This document shows positions 12,243-22,936 of a stretch of DNA of 64,000 nucleotides, one piece after another. The stretch covers positions 1 to 64,000 of the forward strand of contig NZ_VJOO01000011.1 of the NCBI RefSeq assembly GCF_007556755.1, written 5' to 3'. Position numbers and translations under genes: made by a program. Each line of letters opens with the position of its first letter. The stretch's first letter is position 1. Origin of the DNA: Tepidimonas fonticaldi. GTDB taxonomy: Bacteria; Pseudomonadota; Gammaproteobacteria; Burkholderiales; Burkholderiaceae_C. Under the pieces are notes generated by a model. It was not told the origin of the DNA. It did not search any database and saw only the letters and a list, made by a program, of their open reading frames with translations.

Positions 12243-13226
12243 TCATTCGAACGCGCCGATGCGCCCCAGATCGCCGAAGTTCATCCACACGAACACCGCC
12301 TTGCCGACGATGTTGCGCTCCGGCACGAAGCCCCAGTAGCGCGAGTCGAGCGAGTTGTCGCGGTTGTCGCCCATGACGAAGTAGTGCCCCTCGGGCACAC
12401 GGCAGGTCACACCCTCGACGGTGTAGCGGCAGTGCTCGCGCCCCGGAAAATCGGCCGCCGCCGGGATGAAGGCCGGCCGCTCGTCGTCCAGCAGGATGTG
12501 CACCCGCCGCCCGCCGATCTCCTCGACGAACTGCTTGCGGTAGCGCATCGCCTCGGCATCGTAAAAGTCCGCCTCGGCGGTGCGCGGCACCGGCTGCCCG
12601 TTGATGAACAGCCGCTTGTTCAGATACGCCACCTCGTCACCCGGCACGCCGACGACGCGTTTGATGTAGTCCAGGCTGGGCTGGGGCGGGTAGCGAAAGA
12701 CGATGACATCGCCGCGCTGCGGGCTGTGGTTGTCCACGACCTTGGTGTTGACCACCGGCAGGCGGATGCCGTAGTGGTATTTGTTGACCAGGATCAGGTC
12801 GCCCACGCGCAGCGTCGGGATCATGGAGCCGGAGGGGATCTTGAACGGCTCGAACAAAAACGAGCGCAGCAAAAACACCGCCAGGATGACGGGGAACAGC
12901 CCCGCCGTCCAGTCCAGCCACCACGGCTGGGCCAGGAACCGGCGCCGCAGGGCCTCCTCCGGGTCGCCGTGATCGGCGGTAATGCCCTGGCGGGCCAACT
13001 CTTCGCGGCGGCGGCGGGCCTCGGCCACGGCGCGCTCGGCGGCGGCCCGCCGCCGCGGCAGGAACACCCAGCGCTCGGCCACCCAGTAGGCGCCCGTCAC
13101 CACCACGGCCAACAGCAGCAGCAGCGCGAAGTTGCCATCGATGGCCCCCACATACCACGCGATGCCGTAGCCGGCGAATGCCGCCAGGACGACGCCCGTC
13201 AGGGCGCCCATGGTCTGGTCGTTCAT
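12243..13226 (-). CDS. lepB: Signal peptidase I LepB
   Basis: LepB cleaves signal peptides from exported proteins at the outer face of the inner membrane. The 327-residue product has two N-terminal membrane regions (about 8-50 and 108-125) separated by a charged cytoplasmic loop. The catalytic Ser134 lies in PSGSM and the general-base Lys189 in [12 protein letters not shown]; the late [11 protein letters not shown] box is present. ATG 13226 overlaps the lepA stop by 4 bases, matching the classical lepA-lepB pair. An insertion of variable sequence (residues about 205-260) is normal for proteobacterial LepB. Confidence 0.97.
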   Translation of the reverse strand: MNDQTMGALTGVVLAAFAGYGIAWYVGAIDGNFALLLLLAVVVTGAYWVAERWVFLPRRRAAAERAVAEARRRREELARQGITADHGDPEEALRRRFLAQPWWLDWTAGLFPVILAVFLLRSFLFEPFKIPSGSMIPTLRVGDLILVNKYHYGIRLPVVNTKVVDNHSPQRGDVIVFRYPPQPSLDYIKRVVGVPGDEVAYLNKRLFINGQPVPRTAEADFYDAEAMRYRKQFVEEIGGRRVHILLDDERPAFIPAAADFPGREHCRYTVEGVTCRVPEGHYFVMGDNRDNSLDSRYWGFVPERNIVGKAVFVWMNFGDLGRIGAFE

Positions 13227-15037
13227 GACTCCTCCACCTGCAGGATGGCGAGGAACGCCTCCTGCGGCACCTCGACGGTGCCGATCTGCTTCATGCGCTT
13301 CTTGCCGGCCTTTTGTTTTTCCAGCAGCTTGCGCTTGCGGGTGATGTCGCCGCCGTAGCACTTGGCCAGCACGTTCTTGCGCAGCGCCTTGACGGTCTCG
13401 CGCGCGATGATGTTGGCGCCGATGGCGGCCTGGATGGCGACGTCGAACTGCTGGCGGCTGATGATCTCGCGCATCTTGCTGACCACCGCCCGCGCGCGCG
13501 ACTGCGACTGGCTGCGGTGCACGATCATCGACAGCGCGTCCACCTTCTCGCCATTGAGCAGGATGTCCACCTTCACCACGTCCGAGGGGCGGTACTCCTT
13601 GAACTCGTAGTCCATCGACGCGTAGCCGCGGCTGACGGATTTGAGCTTGTCGAAGAAGTCCAGCACGATCTCGGCCAGCGGCAGGTCATAGGTCAGCATC
13701 ACCTGCTTGCCGTGGTAGGCCATGTTGAGCTGTACCCCCCGCTTGCCATTGCACAACGTCATGACCGGGCCCACATAGTCCTGCGGCAGGTAGATGTGCA
13801 CGGTGACGATGGGCTCGCGGATCTCCTGGATCTTGCTCGGCTCCGGCATGCGCGAGGGGTTTTCCACCATCAGCACCTCGCCGTCGCCTTTGACCACCTG
13901 GTACACGACGCTCGGCGCCGTGGTGATGAGGTCCTGGTCGAACTCGCGCTCAAGGCGCTCCTGCACGATCTCCATGTGCAGCAGGCCCAAAAAGCCGCAG
14001 CGAAAGCCAAAGCCCAGCGCCTGCGACACCTCCGGCTCGAAGTGCAGGGACGCGTCGTTGAGCTGGAGCTTTTCCAGCGCGTCGCGCAACTGGTCGTATT
14101 CGCTCGCTTCGGTGGGGTACAGCCCGGCAAACACCTGCGGCTGCACCTCCTTGAAGCCGGGCAGCGGCTCGGTGGCCGCGGCCAGGTTGGCGCCGCTGGC
14201 GGTCTTGAACGAGGTGATGGTGTCGCCCACCTTGGCCGACTTCAGTTCTTTGATGCCGGCGATGACATAGCCCACCTCGCCCGCCTGCAGGCGCTCGCGC
14301 GGCTGGTTGGCGGGGGTGAAGACGCCCACCTTCTCGCACGGGTACTGTGCGCCCGTGGCCATCAGCCGGATGCGGTCGCCCCGGTTCAGGCAGCCATCCA
14401 CCACCCGCACCAGCATCACCACGCCGACATAGTTGTCGAACCACGAGTCGATGATCATCGCCCGCAGCGGGCCATCCGGGTTGCCATGCGGCGGCGGGAT
14501 CTTGGCCACCACCGCCTCCAGAATGTCGTCGATGCCCATGCCGGTCTTGGCCGAGCAGGGGATGGCCTCGGAGGCATCGATGCCGATGACGTCCTCGATC
14601 TCCTGCTGGGCGCGCTCGGGGTCGGCCTGCGGCAGGTCCATCTTGTTGAGGACCGGCAGCACCTCGACCCCCAGGTCCAGCGCGGTGTAGCAGTTGGCCA
14701 CCGTCTGCGCCTCGACGCCCTGGCTCGCATCCACCACCAGCAACGCGCCCTCGCACGCCGACAGCGAGCGGCTGACCTCGTACGAGAAGTCCACGTGGCC
14801 GGGCGTGTCGATCAGATTCAGGTTGTAGACCTGCCCGTCGCGCGCGGTGTACTGCAGCGCCGCGGTCTGCGCCTTGATCGTGATGCCGCGCTCTTTCTCC
14901 AGATCCATGGAGTCGAGCACCTGCTCGGTCATCTCGCGCTCGCTCAAGCCCCCGCAGCGCGCGATCAGGCGGTCGGCCAGCGTGCTCTTGCCGTGGTCGA
15001 TGTGCGCGATGATGGAAAAGTTGCGGATGTGCTTCAT
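13223..15037 (-). CDS. lepA: Elongation factor 4 (LepA)
   Basis: LepA/EF4 is a ribosome-binding translational GTPase. The product is 604 residues from ATG 15037 ([20 protein letters not shown]-loop at 11-19), with NKMDLP as G4 motif, EF-G-like domains II, III and V and the LepA-specific C-terminal domain. GTG 15043 would add two residues and cannot be excluded. No Shine-Dalgarno sequence is visible; instead a terminator-like hairpin with a T-run ends 8 bases before the start codon (separate entry). It is followed by lepB with a 4-base overlap. Confidence 0.97.
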   Translation of the reverse strand: MKHIRNFSIIAHIDHGKSTLADRLIARCGGLSEREMTEQVLDSMDLEKERGITIKAQTAALQYTARDGQVYNLNLIDTPGHVDFSYEVSRSLSACEGALLVVDASQGVEAQTVANCYTALDLGVEVLPVLNKMDLPQADPERAQQEIEDVIGIDASEAIPCSAKTGMGIDDILEAVVAKIPPPHGNPDGPLRAMIIDSWFDNYVGVVMLVRVVDGCLNRGDRIRLMATGAQYPCEKVGVFTPANQPRERLQAGEVGYVIAGIKELKSAKVGDTITSFKTASGANLAAATEPLPGFKEVQPQVFAGLYPTEASEYDQLRDALEKLQLNDASLHFEPEVSQALGFGFRCGFLGLLHMEIVQERLEREFDQDLITTAPSVVYQVVKGDGEVLMVENPSRMPEPSKIQEIREPIVTVHIYLPQDYVGPVMTLCNGKRGVQLNMAYHGKQVMLTYDLPLAEIVLDFFDKLKSVSRGYASMDYEFKEYRPSDVVKVDILLNGEKVDALSMIVHRSQSQSRARAVVSKMREIISRQQFDVAIQAAIGANIIARETVKALRKNVLAKCYGGDITRKRKLLEKQKAGKKRMKQIGTVEVPQEAFLAILQVEES

Positions 15038-15045
15038 GGCCACAG

Positions 15046-15076
15046 AAAAAGGGCGCGCTCCCCAAGCAGCGCGCCC
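15046..15076 (-). terminator. Rho-independent terminator between mucD and lepA
   Basis: Read on the minus strand, a perfect 9-bp stem (GGGCGCGCT / AGCGCGCCC, arms 15068-15076 and 15051-15059) with an 8-base loop is followed immediately by TTTTT (15046-15050). It lies about 60 bases after the mucD stop, so it most likely ends the rpoE-rseA-rseB-mucD transcript. Only 8 bases separate the T-run from the lepA ATG, so lepA mRNA must come from read-through or from a promoter inside or just below mucD. Confidence 0.8.
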
Positions 15077-15136
15077 GATCGGTTCAAAGCCGCGATTGTA
15101 GGCGTTCAGTGCGGCCGTGGCCGCGGACGGCGCCGT

Positions 15137-16663
15137 TCAGGGCCGCACCAGCACCCACTGCGCCCAGTCGCCGCGGCGGATGAGCAGGCTCACCGGCCGG
15201 CCCTTGGGCCACTCGGCCACCGCGCGCTCGAATTCGCGCACGCTGGCGATGGTCTGGTTGCCCAGCCCGACGATGACATCGCCCGGCCGCAGGCCCGCCG
15301 TCGCGGCCGGGCCCGCCACCTCGGCGACGCGCACGCCGCCGGCCACCTTCAGCTCGCGCCGCTCGGCGGCGGTCAGCTCGCGCACGGTCAAGCCCAGCGG
15401 GCCGGCCTTGGCGGTCTTGGGCTCCTCCGTCGCCGGGGCGGCGGCCGACTCGTCCTCGAACGTGCCCACGGTGAGGGTGAGGGACTTGGTCGCCCCGCGC
15501 CGCCACACCTCGACCGCGGCACGGGTGCCCGGCTTGGTGTTGCCGACGATGCGCGGCAGATCCGCCGACTTCTCGATCGCCTTGCCGTCGAAGCGCAGGA
15601 TGATGTCGCCCGGCTCGATGCCGGCCTTGGCTGCGGGCGAGCCGTCCTCCACCCCGCGCACCAGCGCCCCGCCCGGCCGCGGCAGGCCCAGCGACTCGGC
15701 CACGTCCTTGTCCACCGGCTCGATGGCCACACCGATGCGCCCGCGCGTGACCTTGCCGCTGGCCTTGAGCTGCTCGGCCACGCGCACCGCCTCGTCGATC
15801 GGGATGGCGAAGCTGATGCCCATGAAACCGCCCGAGCGCGAGTAGATCTGGCTGTTGATGCCGACCACCTCGCCGCGCATGTTGATCAGCGGGCCGCCGG
15901 AGTTGCCGGGATTGATCGCCACATCGGTCTGGATGAACGGCAGGAAGTCGCCGGTCTCGCGCTGCTTGGCGCTGACGATGCCGGCGGTGACGGTGTTGTC
16001 CAGCCCGAACGGCGAGCCGATCGCCATCACCCACTCGCCGACCTTGAGCCGCTCGACATCGCCGATGCGCACGGGCTTCAGGCCCGTGGCGTCGATCTTG
16101 ACCAGCGCCACGTCGGTGCGCTTGTCGGCGCCGACCACGCGTGCCTTGAACTCGCGCTTGTCCGGCAGCGTGACGATCACCTCGTCCGCCCCGTCGACGA
16201 CGTGCGCATTGGTCATGACGAAGCCGTCGGCGCTGTAGACGAAGCCGGAGCCGACCCCGCGCTGGCGCTGCTCCGGCCCCCGGTCGGGGCGCTGGGGCCC
16301 GCGCGGCAGCGCGCCGGGGGGCAGCGGAATGCCAAAGCGGCGGAAAAACTCGCGCATGTCCTCGTCCGGCGCAGCCGGGTCCGACTCGCGGGGCTGCACG
16401 CGCTCGACCGTGCGGATGTTGACGACCGACGGGCCGACCTCGTCGACCAGCACGGTGAAATCCGGCAACCCGGTCAGGCGTGGCGCGGCCGCCGACGTGC
16501 TGGGCGGTGCGGCCGCCCCCGCCGCCGGCTGGGCGCCGACGACATGCTGCGCCGCGCCCCACAGCAGGGCCACGGCCGCCACCAGCGACACACCCGCCAG
16601 CGCCACGGAACGGCGCCGCTGCGGCATCCCGGCCGCCACGGAAGGTTCAGATCGGTTCATCAT
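15137..16663 (-). CDS. mucD: Periplasmic serine protease, DegP/MucD type (two PDZ domains)
   Basis: This is an HtrA-family protease/chaperone that degrades misfolded envelope proteins. The 508-residue product has a signal peptide (residues about 17-44), the trypsin-like triad H154 (TNAHVV), D184 (TDVAL) and S255 (GNSGGPL), and two PDZ domains in the C-terminal half. Start: tandem ATGs at 16663 and 16660 are preceded by GAGGA, so the first is used. It follows rseB, the arrangement of the algU-mucABD operon in Pseudomonas; MucD there dampens the sigma-E response. A terminator lies downstream. Confidence 0.93.
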   Translation of the reverse strand: MMNRSEPSVAAGMPQRRRSVALAGVSLVAAVALLWGAAQHVVGAQPAAGAAAPPSTSAAAPRLTGLPDFTVLVDEVGPSVVNIRTVERVQPRESDPAAPDEDMREFFRRFGIPLPPGALPRGPQRPDRGPEQRQRGVGSGFVYSADGFVMTNAHVVDGADEVIVTLPDKREFKARVVGADKRTDVALVKIDATGLKPVRIGDVERLKVGEWVMAIGSPFGLDNTVTAGIVSAKQRETGDFLPFIQTDVAINPGNSGGPLINMRGEVVGINSQIYSRSGGFMGISFAIPIDEAVRVAEQLKASGKVTRGRIGVAIEPVDKDVAESLGLPRPGGALVRGVEDGSPAAKAGIEPGDIILRFDGKAIEKSADLPRIVGNTKPGTRAAVEVWRRGATKSLTLTVGTFEDESAAAPATEEPKTAKAGPLGLTVRELTAAERRELKVAGGVRVAEVAGPAATAGLRPGDVIVGLGNQTIASVREFERAVAEWPKGRPVSLLIRRGDWAQWVLVRP

Positions 16664-16724
16664 GTGGAATCCTCGTCGGATACAAGGGTCCCGGCCGCTG
16701 GGCGGGGCCGGTTCCGCGGACGGC

Positions 16725-17744
16725 TCATCGCGTGCGCTCGAGCGCGCCCAAAAAACGTTCCAGCGTGGCCAGCGGCACTTCGCCCAGCGCGGTGACCGCA
16801 TAGCCGCCCACCCGCTGCGACAGCACATGCGTGGCCCCCGCCTGGGTGCGGTGCACCGGGGGCCCGTCAGCCGCCGAGAAAAACAGCGACACCGACGCCA
16901 ATCCGTCCGAATAAACGCACTGCAGCGGCGGACGCGCCCGCGCCGGCTCCTCGGCCCGGGCCCAGCAGGTGACGGGGCGGAACCCGGGCACCTCGGTCTT
17001 CAGGCGCCAGCCCTCGGCCTCCGGTGTGGTTTTGCGCAGTGTCGGGCGCTCGATGCGGTAGCCGCGCGTGTCGTCCATCTGCCGCGCCATCACCTCCATC
17101 CGCAACGGCGCATCGAGCTGCAGCTCCGTGAACGCGACCTGCTCCAGCACCTCGCCGTCGGCCTTCAGCGTCTGCAGTTTGAGCACGAGGCCGGTGCGCT
17201 TCTCGGACCAGATGCGGTAGCCGTAGCGCAGCGCATCGCGGGGCTGAAACTCCACCACCCAGGCATCGAAGCCGGCCAGCCGTTCGCTGCCGCGCACTTC
17301 CGCGCGGTAAAAGCCGGCAACTTCGATGCCCGGCACCCGCACGGGCCCCGGGAACAGACGCAGCAGCTCGCGCCGATCGCGCACCGCCCACTGCTTGTCC
17401 GGCAGCAGGGTCATGACCTCGTCGTCCCGGCGCCAGATGATGCGCGCCGGCCCGTTGAGCGCCTCGATGCGCTCGATCTGCTGCCGCCCGTCACAGACGT
17501 GCGCGATGCGCGCCGCCGCGATTTCGCTGCCGCGCGTGACGACGAACGTCCCACTGTAGGCGCGGTTGCGCGTGGCGTCGTGCAGCCGCTCGATCCAGGC
17601 CTGGATGTCGCCCGCGGGCTCGGGGGCCTCAGCCTGGGCGGTCTGCATCCCGACCGTGAGCACGGACAAGCCCAAAGCGGCCGCCGCCACCCGACCCGCC
17701 CAGCGTTGGCCCCAGCGGGTGGGGTACGCGTGTCGCATCGTCAT
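16725..17744 (-). CDS. rseB: Sigma-E regulatory protein RseB/MucB
   Basis: RseB is a periplasmic protein that binds the anti-sigma factor RseA and protects it from DegS-type cleavage until lipid or lipoprotein signals release it. The 339-residue product has a signal peptide ending near AQA, then the LolA-like N-terminal domain (AWIERLHDATRNRAYSGTFV) and the smaller C-terminal domain. Possible starts are GTG 17756, ATG 17744 and ATG 17738; ATG 17744 is taken because GGGG lies at good spacing before it. It begins within 20 bases of the rseA stop. Confidence 0.93.
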   Translation of the reverse strand: MTMRHAYPTRWGQRWAGRVAAAALGLSVLTVGMQTAQAEAPEPAGDIQAWIERLHDATRNRAYSGTFVVTRGSEIAAARIAHVCDGRQQIERIEALNGPARIIWRRDDEVMTLLPDKQWAVRDRRELLRLFPGPVRVPGIEVAGFYRAEVRGSERLAGFDAWVVEFQPRDALRYGYRIWSEKRTGLVLKLQTLKADGEVLEQVAFTELQLDAPLRMEVMARQMDDTRGYRIERPTLRKTTPEAEGWRLKTEVPGFRPVTCWARAEEPARARPPLQCVYSDGLASVSLFFSAADGPPVHRTQAGATHVLSQRVGGYAVTALGEVPLATLERFLGALERTR

Positions 17745-17762
17745 GGACCGTTTCACCCCGCC

Positions 17763-18389
17763 TCAGCGCGCCGGCACGTCGTAGCTGGCCGCCCGCAGAA
17801 AACCGGCGCTGGTCTGCAGCGCCGACGCCCCGCCCCACTGGCGATGCGCGGCCATCAGCTCCTCGAGCTGGGGATCGCGCACCACCACACCCGCCACCGG
17901 GGCGGGGGCACTCGGCAGGCTGACGGTCACGGTCTGGGGCGGCTCGGCCTGGGCCATGCGCGGCGCGGTCTCGACCGCCCCCGGCACCGCCCCCACCTGC
18001 CACGCGACGGCCACCACGGCGGCCAGTGCGGCCACACCCGCCACCATCTTCCAGCGGAAAACGGCATCGTTGGCCGCGACCGGCAGCGGGTCGGCCACGA
18101 CCGGCGGCGCCTCGCTGCGCGGCGGCGCGGGCTCGGCCGCCACGCGCGCCATCACGGCGCGCACGAAGGCGGGGTCCGCCCCGCCCTCGGCGCTGCCCGC
18201 GCGGGCGCGCAGGGCATCGCCGATGCAACGGTACGCATCCCACGCCGCCCGGTCGGCGCCGGCGTCGGCCCCGTCGAGCGCGGTCTGCACCTGCGACGGC
18301 CCGCATTCGCCGTCGAACAGCGCCGACAGCCATTCCCGCCGCGCGGCGTCGGCGGCGGACGGATCGTTCGATAGGGCTACAGGCTTCAT
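17763..18389 (-). CDS. rseA: Anti-sigma-E factor RseA/MucA
   Basis: RseA is a single-pass inner-membrane protein whose cytoplasmic domain holds sigma-E inactive and whose regulated cleavage frees it. The 208-residue product has the N-terminal anti-sigma domain with the family hallmark REWLSALFDGE (residues about 18-28), a membrane segment at about 115-135, and a periplasmic tail with the C-terminal helix DPQLEELMAAHRQWGG. ATG 18389 is used; the frame upstream overlaps the end of rpoE and is not conserved. It lies between rpoE and rseB. Confidence 0.92.
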   Translation of the reverse strand: MKPVALSNDPSAADAARREWLSALFDGECGPSQVQTALDGADAGADRAAWDAYRCIGDALRARAGSAEGGADPAFVRAVMARVAAEPAPPRSEAPPVVADPLPVAANDAVFRWKMVAGVAALAAVVAVAWQVGAVPGAVETAPRMAQAEPPQTVTVSLPSAPAPVAGVVVRDPQLEELMAAHRQWGGASALQTSAGFLRAASYDVPAR

Positions 18390-18426
18390 GGTCGGACATC
18401 CAATCTGGTGACCCTGCACAGGCACG

Positions 18427-19062
18427 CTACCAACGCTTGCCGGACTGGCGCTCCAGCATGGGCTTGATGCGCGCCGAGATCGCCTCCCGGGCGCGGAAGA
18501 TGCGCGAGCGCACCGTTCCGATCGGGCAGTCGAGCGCCTGCGCGATCTCCTCGTAACTGAGACCATCGATTTCGCGCAGCGTGATCGCCTGGGCCAGCTC
18601 GGTCGGCAGGGCATCCACCGCCGCCTGCACCGCCTGGGCGATCTCCTTGCTCGCCAGCACCGCGTCCGGGGTTTCGGTATCGGCCACCTGCGCGGTTAGT
18701 TCCTGCTCCAGGGCGGAAGTTTCATCGCCATCGTCGCCGTTGTGCAGGGCGCTCATGAGCACCAGCGGATCGCGCTTGAGCTCCTGCAGCGCCTTCTTGG
18801 CGGTGTTGACGGCGATGCGGTACAGCCAAGTGTAGAACTGCGCATCGCCCCGAAACTGCCCCAGCGCCCGGTAGGCGCGAATGAAGGTTTCCTGCGCCAA
18901 GTCGGGGACGAGGTCGGTGTCGCGCACGAGACGCCCGATCAGGCGCTCGACCCGGCGCTGGTATTTGATGACCAGCAGCTCGAACGCCCGTTGGTCGCCA
19001 GCGATCGCGCGCTGCACGAGCGCGGCGTCGGCGTCGGGGGAGCGGCGGGTTTCGTCCATCAT
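18427..19062 (-). CDS. rpoE: RNA polymerase sigma factor RpoE (ECF, sigma-E/AlgU)
   Basis: This is the extracytoplasmic-function sigma factor for envelope stress. The 211-residue product has region 2 (AFELLVIKYQRRVERLI, then DLAQETFIRAYRALGQF) and region 4 (ALPTELAQAITLREIDGLSYEE... with the helix-turn-helix ending GTVRSRIFRARE). A 20-30 residue insertion between regions 2 and 4 (around LMSALHNGDDGDETSAL) matches the RpoE/AlgU type. Tandem ATGs lie at 19062 and 19059; the first overlaps the stop of the upstream YgfX-like gene by 4 bases. I could not find a clear autoregulatory sigma-E promoter nearby. Confidence 0.95.
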   Translation of the reverse strand: MMDETRRSPDADAALVQRAIAGDQRAFELLVIKYQRRVERLIGRLVRDTDLVPDLAQETFIRAYRALGQFRGDAQFYTWLYRIAVNTAKKALQELKRDPLVLMSALHNGDDGDETSALEQELTAQVADTETPDAVLASKEIAQAVQAAVDALPTELAQAITLREIDGLSYEEIAQALDCPIGTVRSRIFRAREAISARIKPMLERQSGKRW

Positions 19063-19574
19063 GGCGTCGGCGCGGGGCGCCCGAATATACCCGATCGCCT
19101 TTCGGGGTCGGCCGCGGCCGCCAGGGCCCGGCGCAAGGTCAGCCAGTCCGCGGGATCGTCGCCGGCGGCGGCCCGCTGGCACCACAACCACAGGCGCTGC
19201 CCGTCGGGCGTTCGGCCCTCCAGCAGCAGCACATCCGTGATGTCCCATGCGATGCGCACATCGAGCAAGGGCACCCCGGACGGCCGCGCCGCGCCGAACC
19301 AGCGCCAGGTGCCGCCGCGCGCACCGTCGGGGCCGGGCGCCGGCTGCCACGCCAACTCGCCGTACCGGGTATGGCGCAGGCTCCAGACCGCCCACAGCGT
19401 GCTGGCGAGCACCCCGGCCGCCAGCCCCCACCATGCCGCAGGCAGATCGGGCCGCGCCCAGGCCCACAGGCCCAGTATGGCCACACCACTCGACACGCCG
19501 AGGGCGGCGGCCCAGGTGTCCAGCCGGGCGGAGCCGGCCGGGTAGCGGATGCCGGCTGCCCCGGTGCGGGCCAT
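19059..19574 (-). CDS. YgfX/CptA-like membrane protein overlapping rpoE
   Basis: The product is 171 residues with two adjacent hydrophobic helices in the N-terminal third (about 21-40 and 44-65) and a small soluble domain. The layout and the C-terminal pattern (LWLWCQRAAAGDDPADWLTLRRAL) resemble E. coli YgfX/CptA, whose end reads similarly (HLWLAADSMDEAEWRDLRR). YgfX has been described as inhibiting FtsZ/MreB polymerisation and as partner of SdhE; that role is not established here. ATG 19574 (MARTGAAG) follows the fabF stop closely, and the stop overlaps the rpoE start by 4 bases, so it is probably co-translated with the sigma factor. The identification rests on pattern, not on a search. Confidence 0.55.
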   Translation of the reverse strand: MARTGAAGIRYPAGSARLDTWAAALGVSSGVAILGLWAWARPDLPAAWWGLAAGVLASTLWAVWSLRHTRYGELAWQPAPGPDGARGGTWRWFGAARPSGVPLLDVRIAWDITDVLLLEGRTPDGQRLWLWCQRAAAGDDPADWLTLRRALAAAADPERRSGIFGRPAPTP

Positions 19575-19579
19575 GGGCG

Positions 19580-20824
19580 TCAGACGCGCTTGAAGACCAG
19601 CGTGCCGTTGGTGCCGCCGAAGCCGAAGTTGTTCTTCAGCGCGACGTCGATGCGGGCATCCCGCGCCGTGTTGGCGCAGTAGTCCAGATCGCACTCGGCG
19701 TCCGCCTCGGCCAGGTTGATGGTCGGCGGAATCTTCTGGTGATGCACGGCAAGGACGGTAAAGACGCTCTCCAGCCCGCCTGCGCCGCCCAGCAGGTGGC
19801 CGGTCATCGACTTGGTGGAGCTGACGACCATGCGACGGGCGTGATCGCCCAGCGCGGCCTTGATGGCGTTGGTCTCGTTGACGTCGCCCAGCGGGGTGGA
19901 GGTGCCGTGCGCGTTGAGGTAGTCCACCTGGTCCGCATTCACGCCGGCGTTGCGCAGGGCGTTGAGCATGGCGCGGCGGGGGCCGTCCATGTTGGGGGCG
20001 GTCATGTGCCCCGCATCGGCGCTCATGCCGTAGCCGGCCAGCTCGGCGTAGATCTTGGCGCCGCGCGCCTTGGCGTGTTCGTACTCCTCCAGCACCAACA
20101 CACCGGCCCCCTCGCCCAGCACGAAGCCGTCGCGGTCCTTGTCGAACGGGCGCGAGGCGGCCTGCGGATCGTCGTTGCGCGTGGACAAGGCCCGCATCGC
20201 GGCAAAGCCGCCGATGCCCAGCGGGGATACCGTGGATTCCGTCCCGCCGGCGATGACCACGTCCGCGTCGCCATACTCGATCATGCGCCCCGCCTCGCCG
20301 ATGCAGTGCAGGCCGGTGGTGCAGGCCGTGACGACCGCCAGGTTGGGGCCTTTGAAGCCGTAGCGCATGGACACGTGGCCGGCCACCATGTTGATGATGG
20401 AGGCGGGCACGAAGAACGGCGAAATGCGGCGCGGCCCGCGGTTGGTGAGTTCCGTGTGCGTCGCCTCGATGAGCGGCAGGCCGCCGATGCCCGAGCCGAT
20501 CACGCAGCCGATGCGACAGGCTTCGTCCTCGGACAGCGCCTCGCCCACCGGCAGGCCCGCGTCGGCCACGGCCTGGGCCGCGGCAGCGATGCCGTAGTGG
20601 ATGAAGGTGTCCATCGTCCGCGCCTCTTTGGGCGGGATGTAGGACTCGAGGTCGAAGTTCTTGACCTCACCGGCGATCTGGCAGGCAAAGGCGCTGGCAT
20701 CGAACTTGGTGATGCGGTCGATACCCGAGCGGCCCGCGAGCAAATTGGCCCAGGCCGCCTCCACCGTGTTGCCCACGGGACTGACGCAGCCCAAGCCGGT
20801 CACGACGACACGGCGGCGGCTCAT
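19580..20824 (-). CDS. fabF: Beta-ketoacyl-ACP synthase II FabF
   Basis: FabF elongates acyl-ACP with malonyl-ACP. The 414-residue thiolase-fold protein has the catalytic Cys168 in [11 protein letters not shown] and the two histidines in HGTSTPLGD and [11 protein letters not shown]. Its start [12 protein letters not shown] is the family norm. It follows acpP by 6 bases and closes the rpmF-plsX-fabHDG-acpP-fabF group; the YgfX-like gene starts 5 bases after it, so transcription may continue toward rpoE. Confidence 0.98.
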   Translation of the reverse strand: MSRRRVVVTGLGCVSPVGNTVEAAWANLLAGRSGIDRITKFDASAFACQIAGEVKNFDLESYIPPKEARTMDTFIHYGIAAAAQAVADAGLPVGEALSEDEACRIGCVIGSGIGGLPLIEATHTELTNRGPRRISPFFVPASIINMVAGHVSMRYGFKGPNLAVVTACTTGLHCIGEAGRMIEYGDADVVIAGGTESTVSPLGIGGFAAMRALSTRNDDPQAASRPFDKDRDGFVLGEGAGVLVLEEYEHAKARGAKIYAELAGYGMSADAGHMTAPNMDGPRRAMLNALRNAGVNADQVDYLNAHGTSTPLGDVNETNAIKAALGDHARRMVVSSTKSMTGHLLGGAGGLESVFTVLAVHHQKIPPTINLAEADAECDLDYCANTARDARIDVALKNNFGFGGTNGTLVFKRV

Positions 20825-20830
20825 GGGGGA

Positions 20831-21906
<1,076 letters not shown>

Positions 21907-21954
21907 GGAACGATATCCTCCTGCGAATTCGATGGGGTGCCAGCGGCGCGCGGA

Positions 21955-22908
21955 TCAGCCCGCCAGCAGGGCGCGCACCTCGGCCAGCGTCGCGGGGTCG
22001 TAGAGGGCGGCGGCCTGCAGCTCCGGCGCGATGCGCTTGGTCAGCCCGGCCAGCACCTTGCCGGGGCCGCACTCGACGATGGCTTGCGCGCCGCGCGCGC
22101 GCAGCGCCTGCACGCACTCCACCCAGCGCACCGGGCCGGCGGCCTGGCGCACCAGGGCGTCGCGGATGCGCGCCGGGTCGGTCTCCACCGCGACGTCGAT
22201 GTTGTTGACGACCGGAATCGCCGGGGTCTGGATGGTCACCTCGGCCAGCGCCGCGCGCAGCGCCTCAGCGGCCGGGCGCATCAGGCTGGAGTGGAACGGC
22301 GCCGACACCGGCAGCGGCAGCGCGCGCTTGGCGCCGCGCGCCTTGAGCACCTCACAGGCCTTGTCCACCGCGGCCTTGGAGCCGGCGATCACGGTCTGCG
22401 CCGGGTCGTTGAAGTTGACCGCCTCGACGATCTCGCCGCTGTCGGGCGCAAACGCAGCCTGTGCCTCGGCGCAGCCGGCGCGCACCGCCTCGGCGTCCAG
22501 CCCCAGGATGGCGGCCATCGCCCCGGCGCCCACCGGCACGGCCTGCTGCATGGCCTGCGCGCGCAGCCGCACCAGCGGCGCGGCCTGCGCCAGCGTCAGC
22601 GCCCCGGCCGCCACCAGGGCCGAGTACTCACCCAGCGAGTGGCCGGCCACGGCGATGGGGTCCGCCCCGCCCTCGGCCTTCCAGACGCGCCAGGCCGCCA
22701 CGCCCGCCACCAGCATCACCGGCTGCGTGTTGGTGGTCAGCGCCAGCGCCTCCTTCGGCCCCTCGTGGATCAGGCGGCCCAGGTCCTCACCGAGCGCGTC
22801 GGAGGCCTCTTGCAGCGTGGCACGCACCACCGGGTGGTCGCCCCAGGCGTCGAGCATGCCCACCGATTGCGAACCTTGGCCCGGAAACACGAATGCGAAC
22901 GTCGTCAT
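21955..22908 (-). CDS. fabD: Malonyl-CoA:ACP transacylase FabD
   Basis: FabD moves malonyl from CoA to AcpP. The 317-residue product has the N-terminal FPGQGSQ motif (8-14) and the nucleophile Ser91 in GHSLGEYSA, with the partner His in SAPFHSSLM. Start MTTFAFVFPGQG is standard. It is flanked by fabH (28 bases upstream) and fabG (48 bases downstream). Confidence 0.98.
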   Translation of the reverse strand: MTTFAFVFPGQGSQSVGMLDAWGDHPVVRATLQEASDALGEDLGRLIHEGPKEALALTTNTQPVMLVAGVAAWRVWKAEGGADPIAVAGHSLGEYSALVAAGALTLAQAAPLVRLRAQAMQQAVPVGAGAMAAILGLDAEAVRAGCAEAQAAFAPDSGEIVEAVNFNDPAQTVIAGSKAAVDKACEVLKARGAKRALPLPVSAPFHSSLMRPAAEALRAALAEVTIQTPAIPVVNNIDVAVETDPARIRDALVRQAAGPVRWVECVQALRARGAQAIVECGPGKVLAGLTKRIAPELQAAALYDPATLAEVRALLAG

Positions 22909-22936
22909 CTTGCGAATGCTCCCGCGTGTTGTGTCG

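Noticed and set aside
13313-16795. A 1160-codon plus-strand open frame opposite lepA and mucD
   Set aside because: Its sequence is Ala/Arg/His-rich shadow with no family similarity, and the minus strand codes for well-known genes. Long antisense open frames are expected at this GC content.
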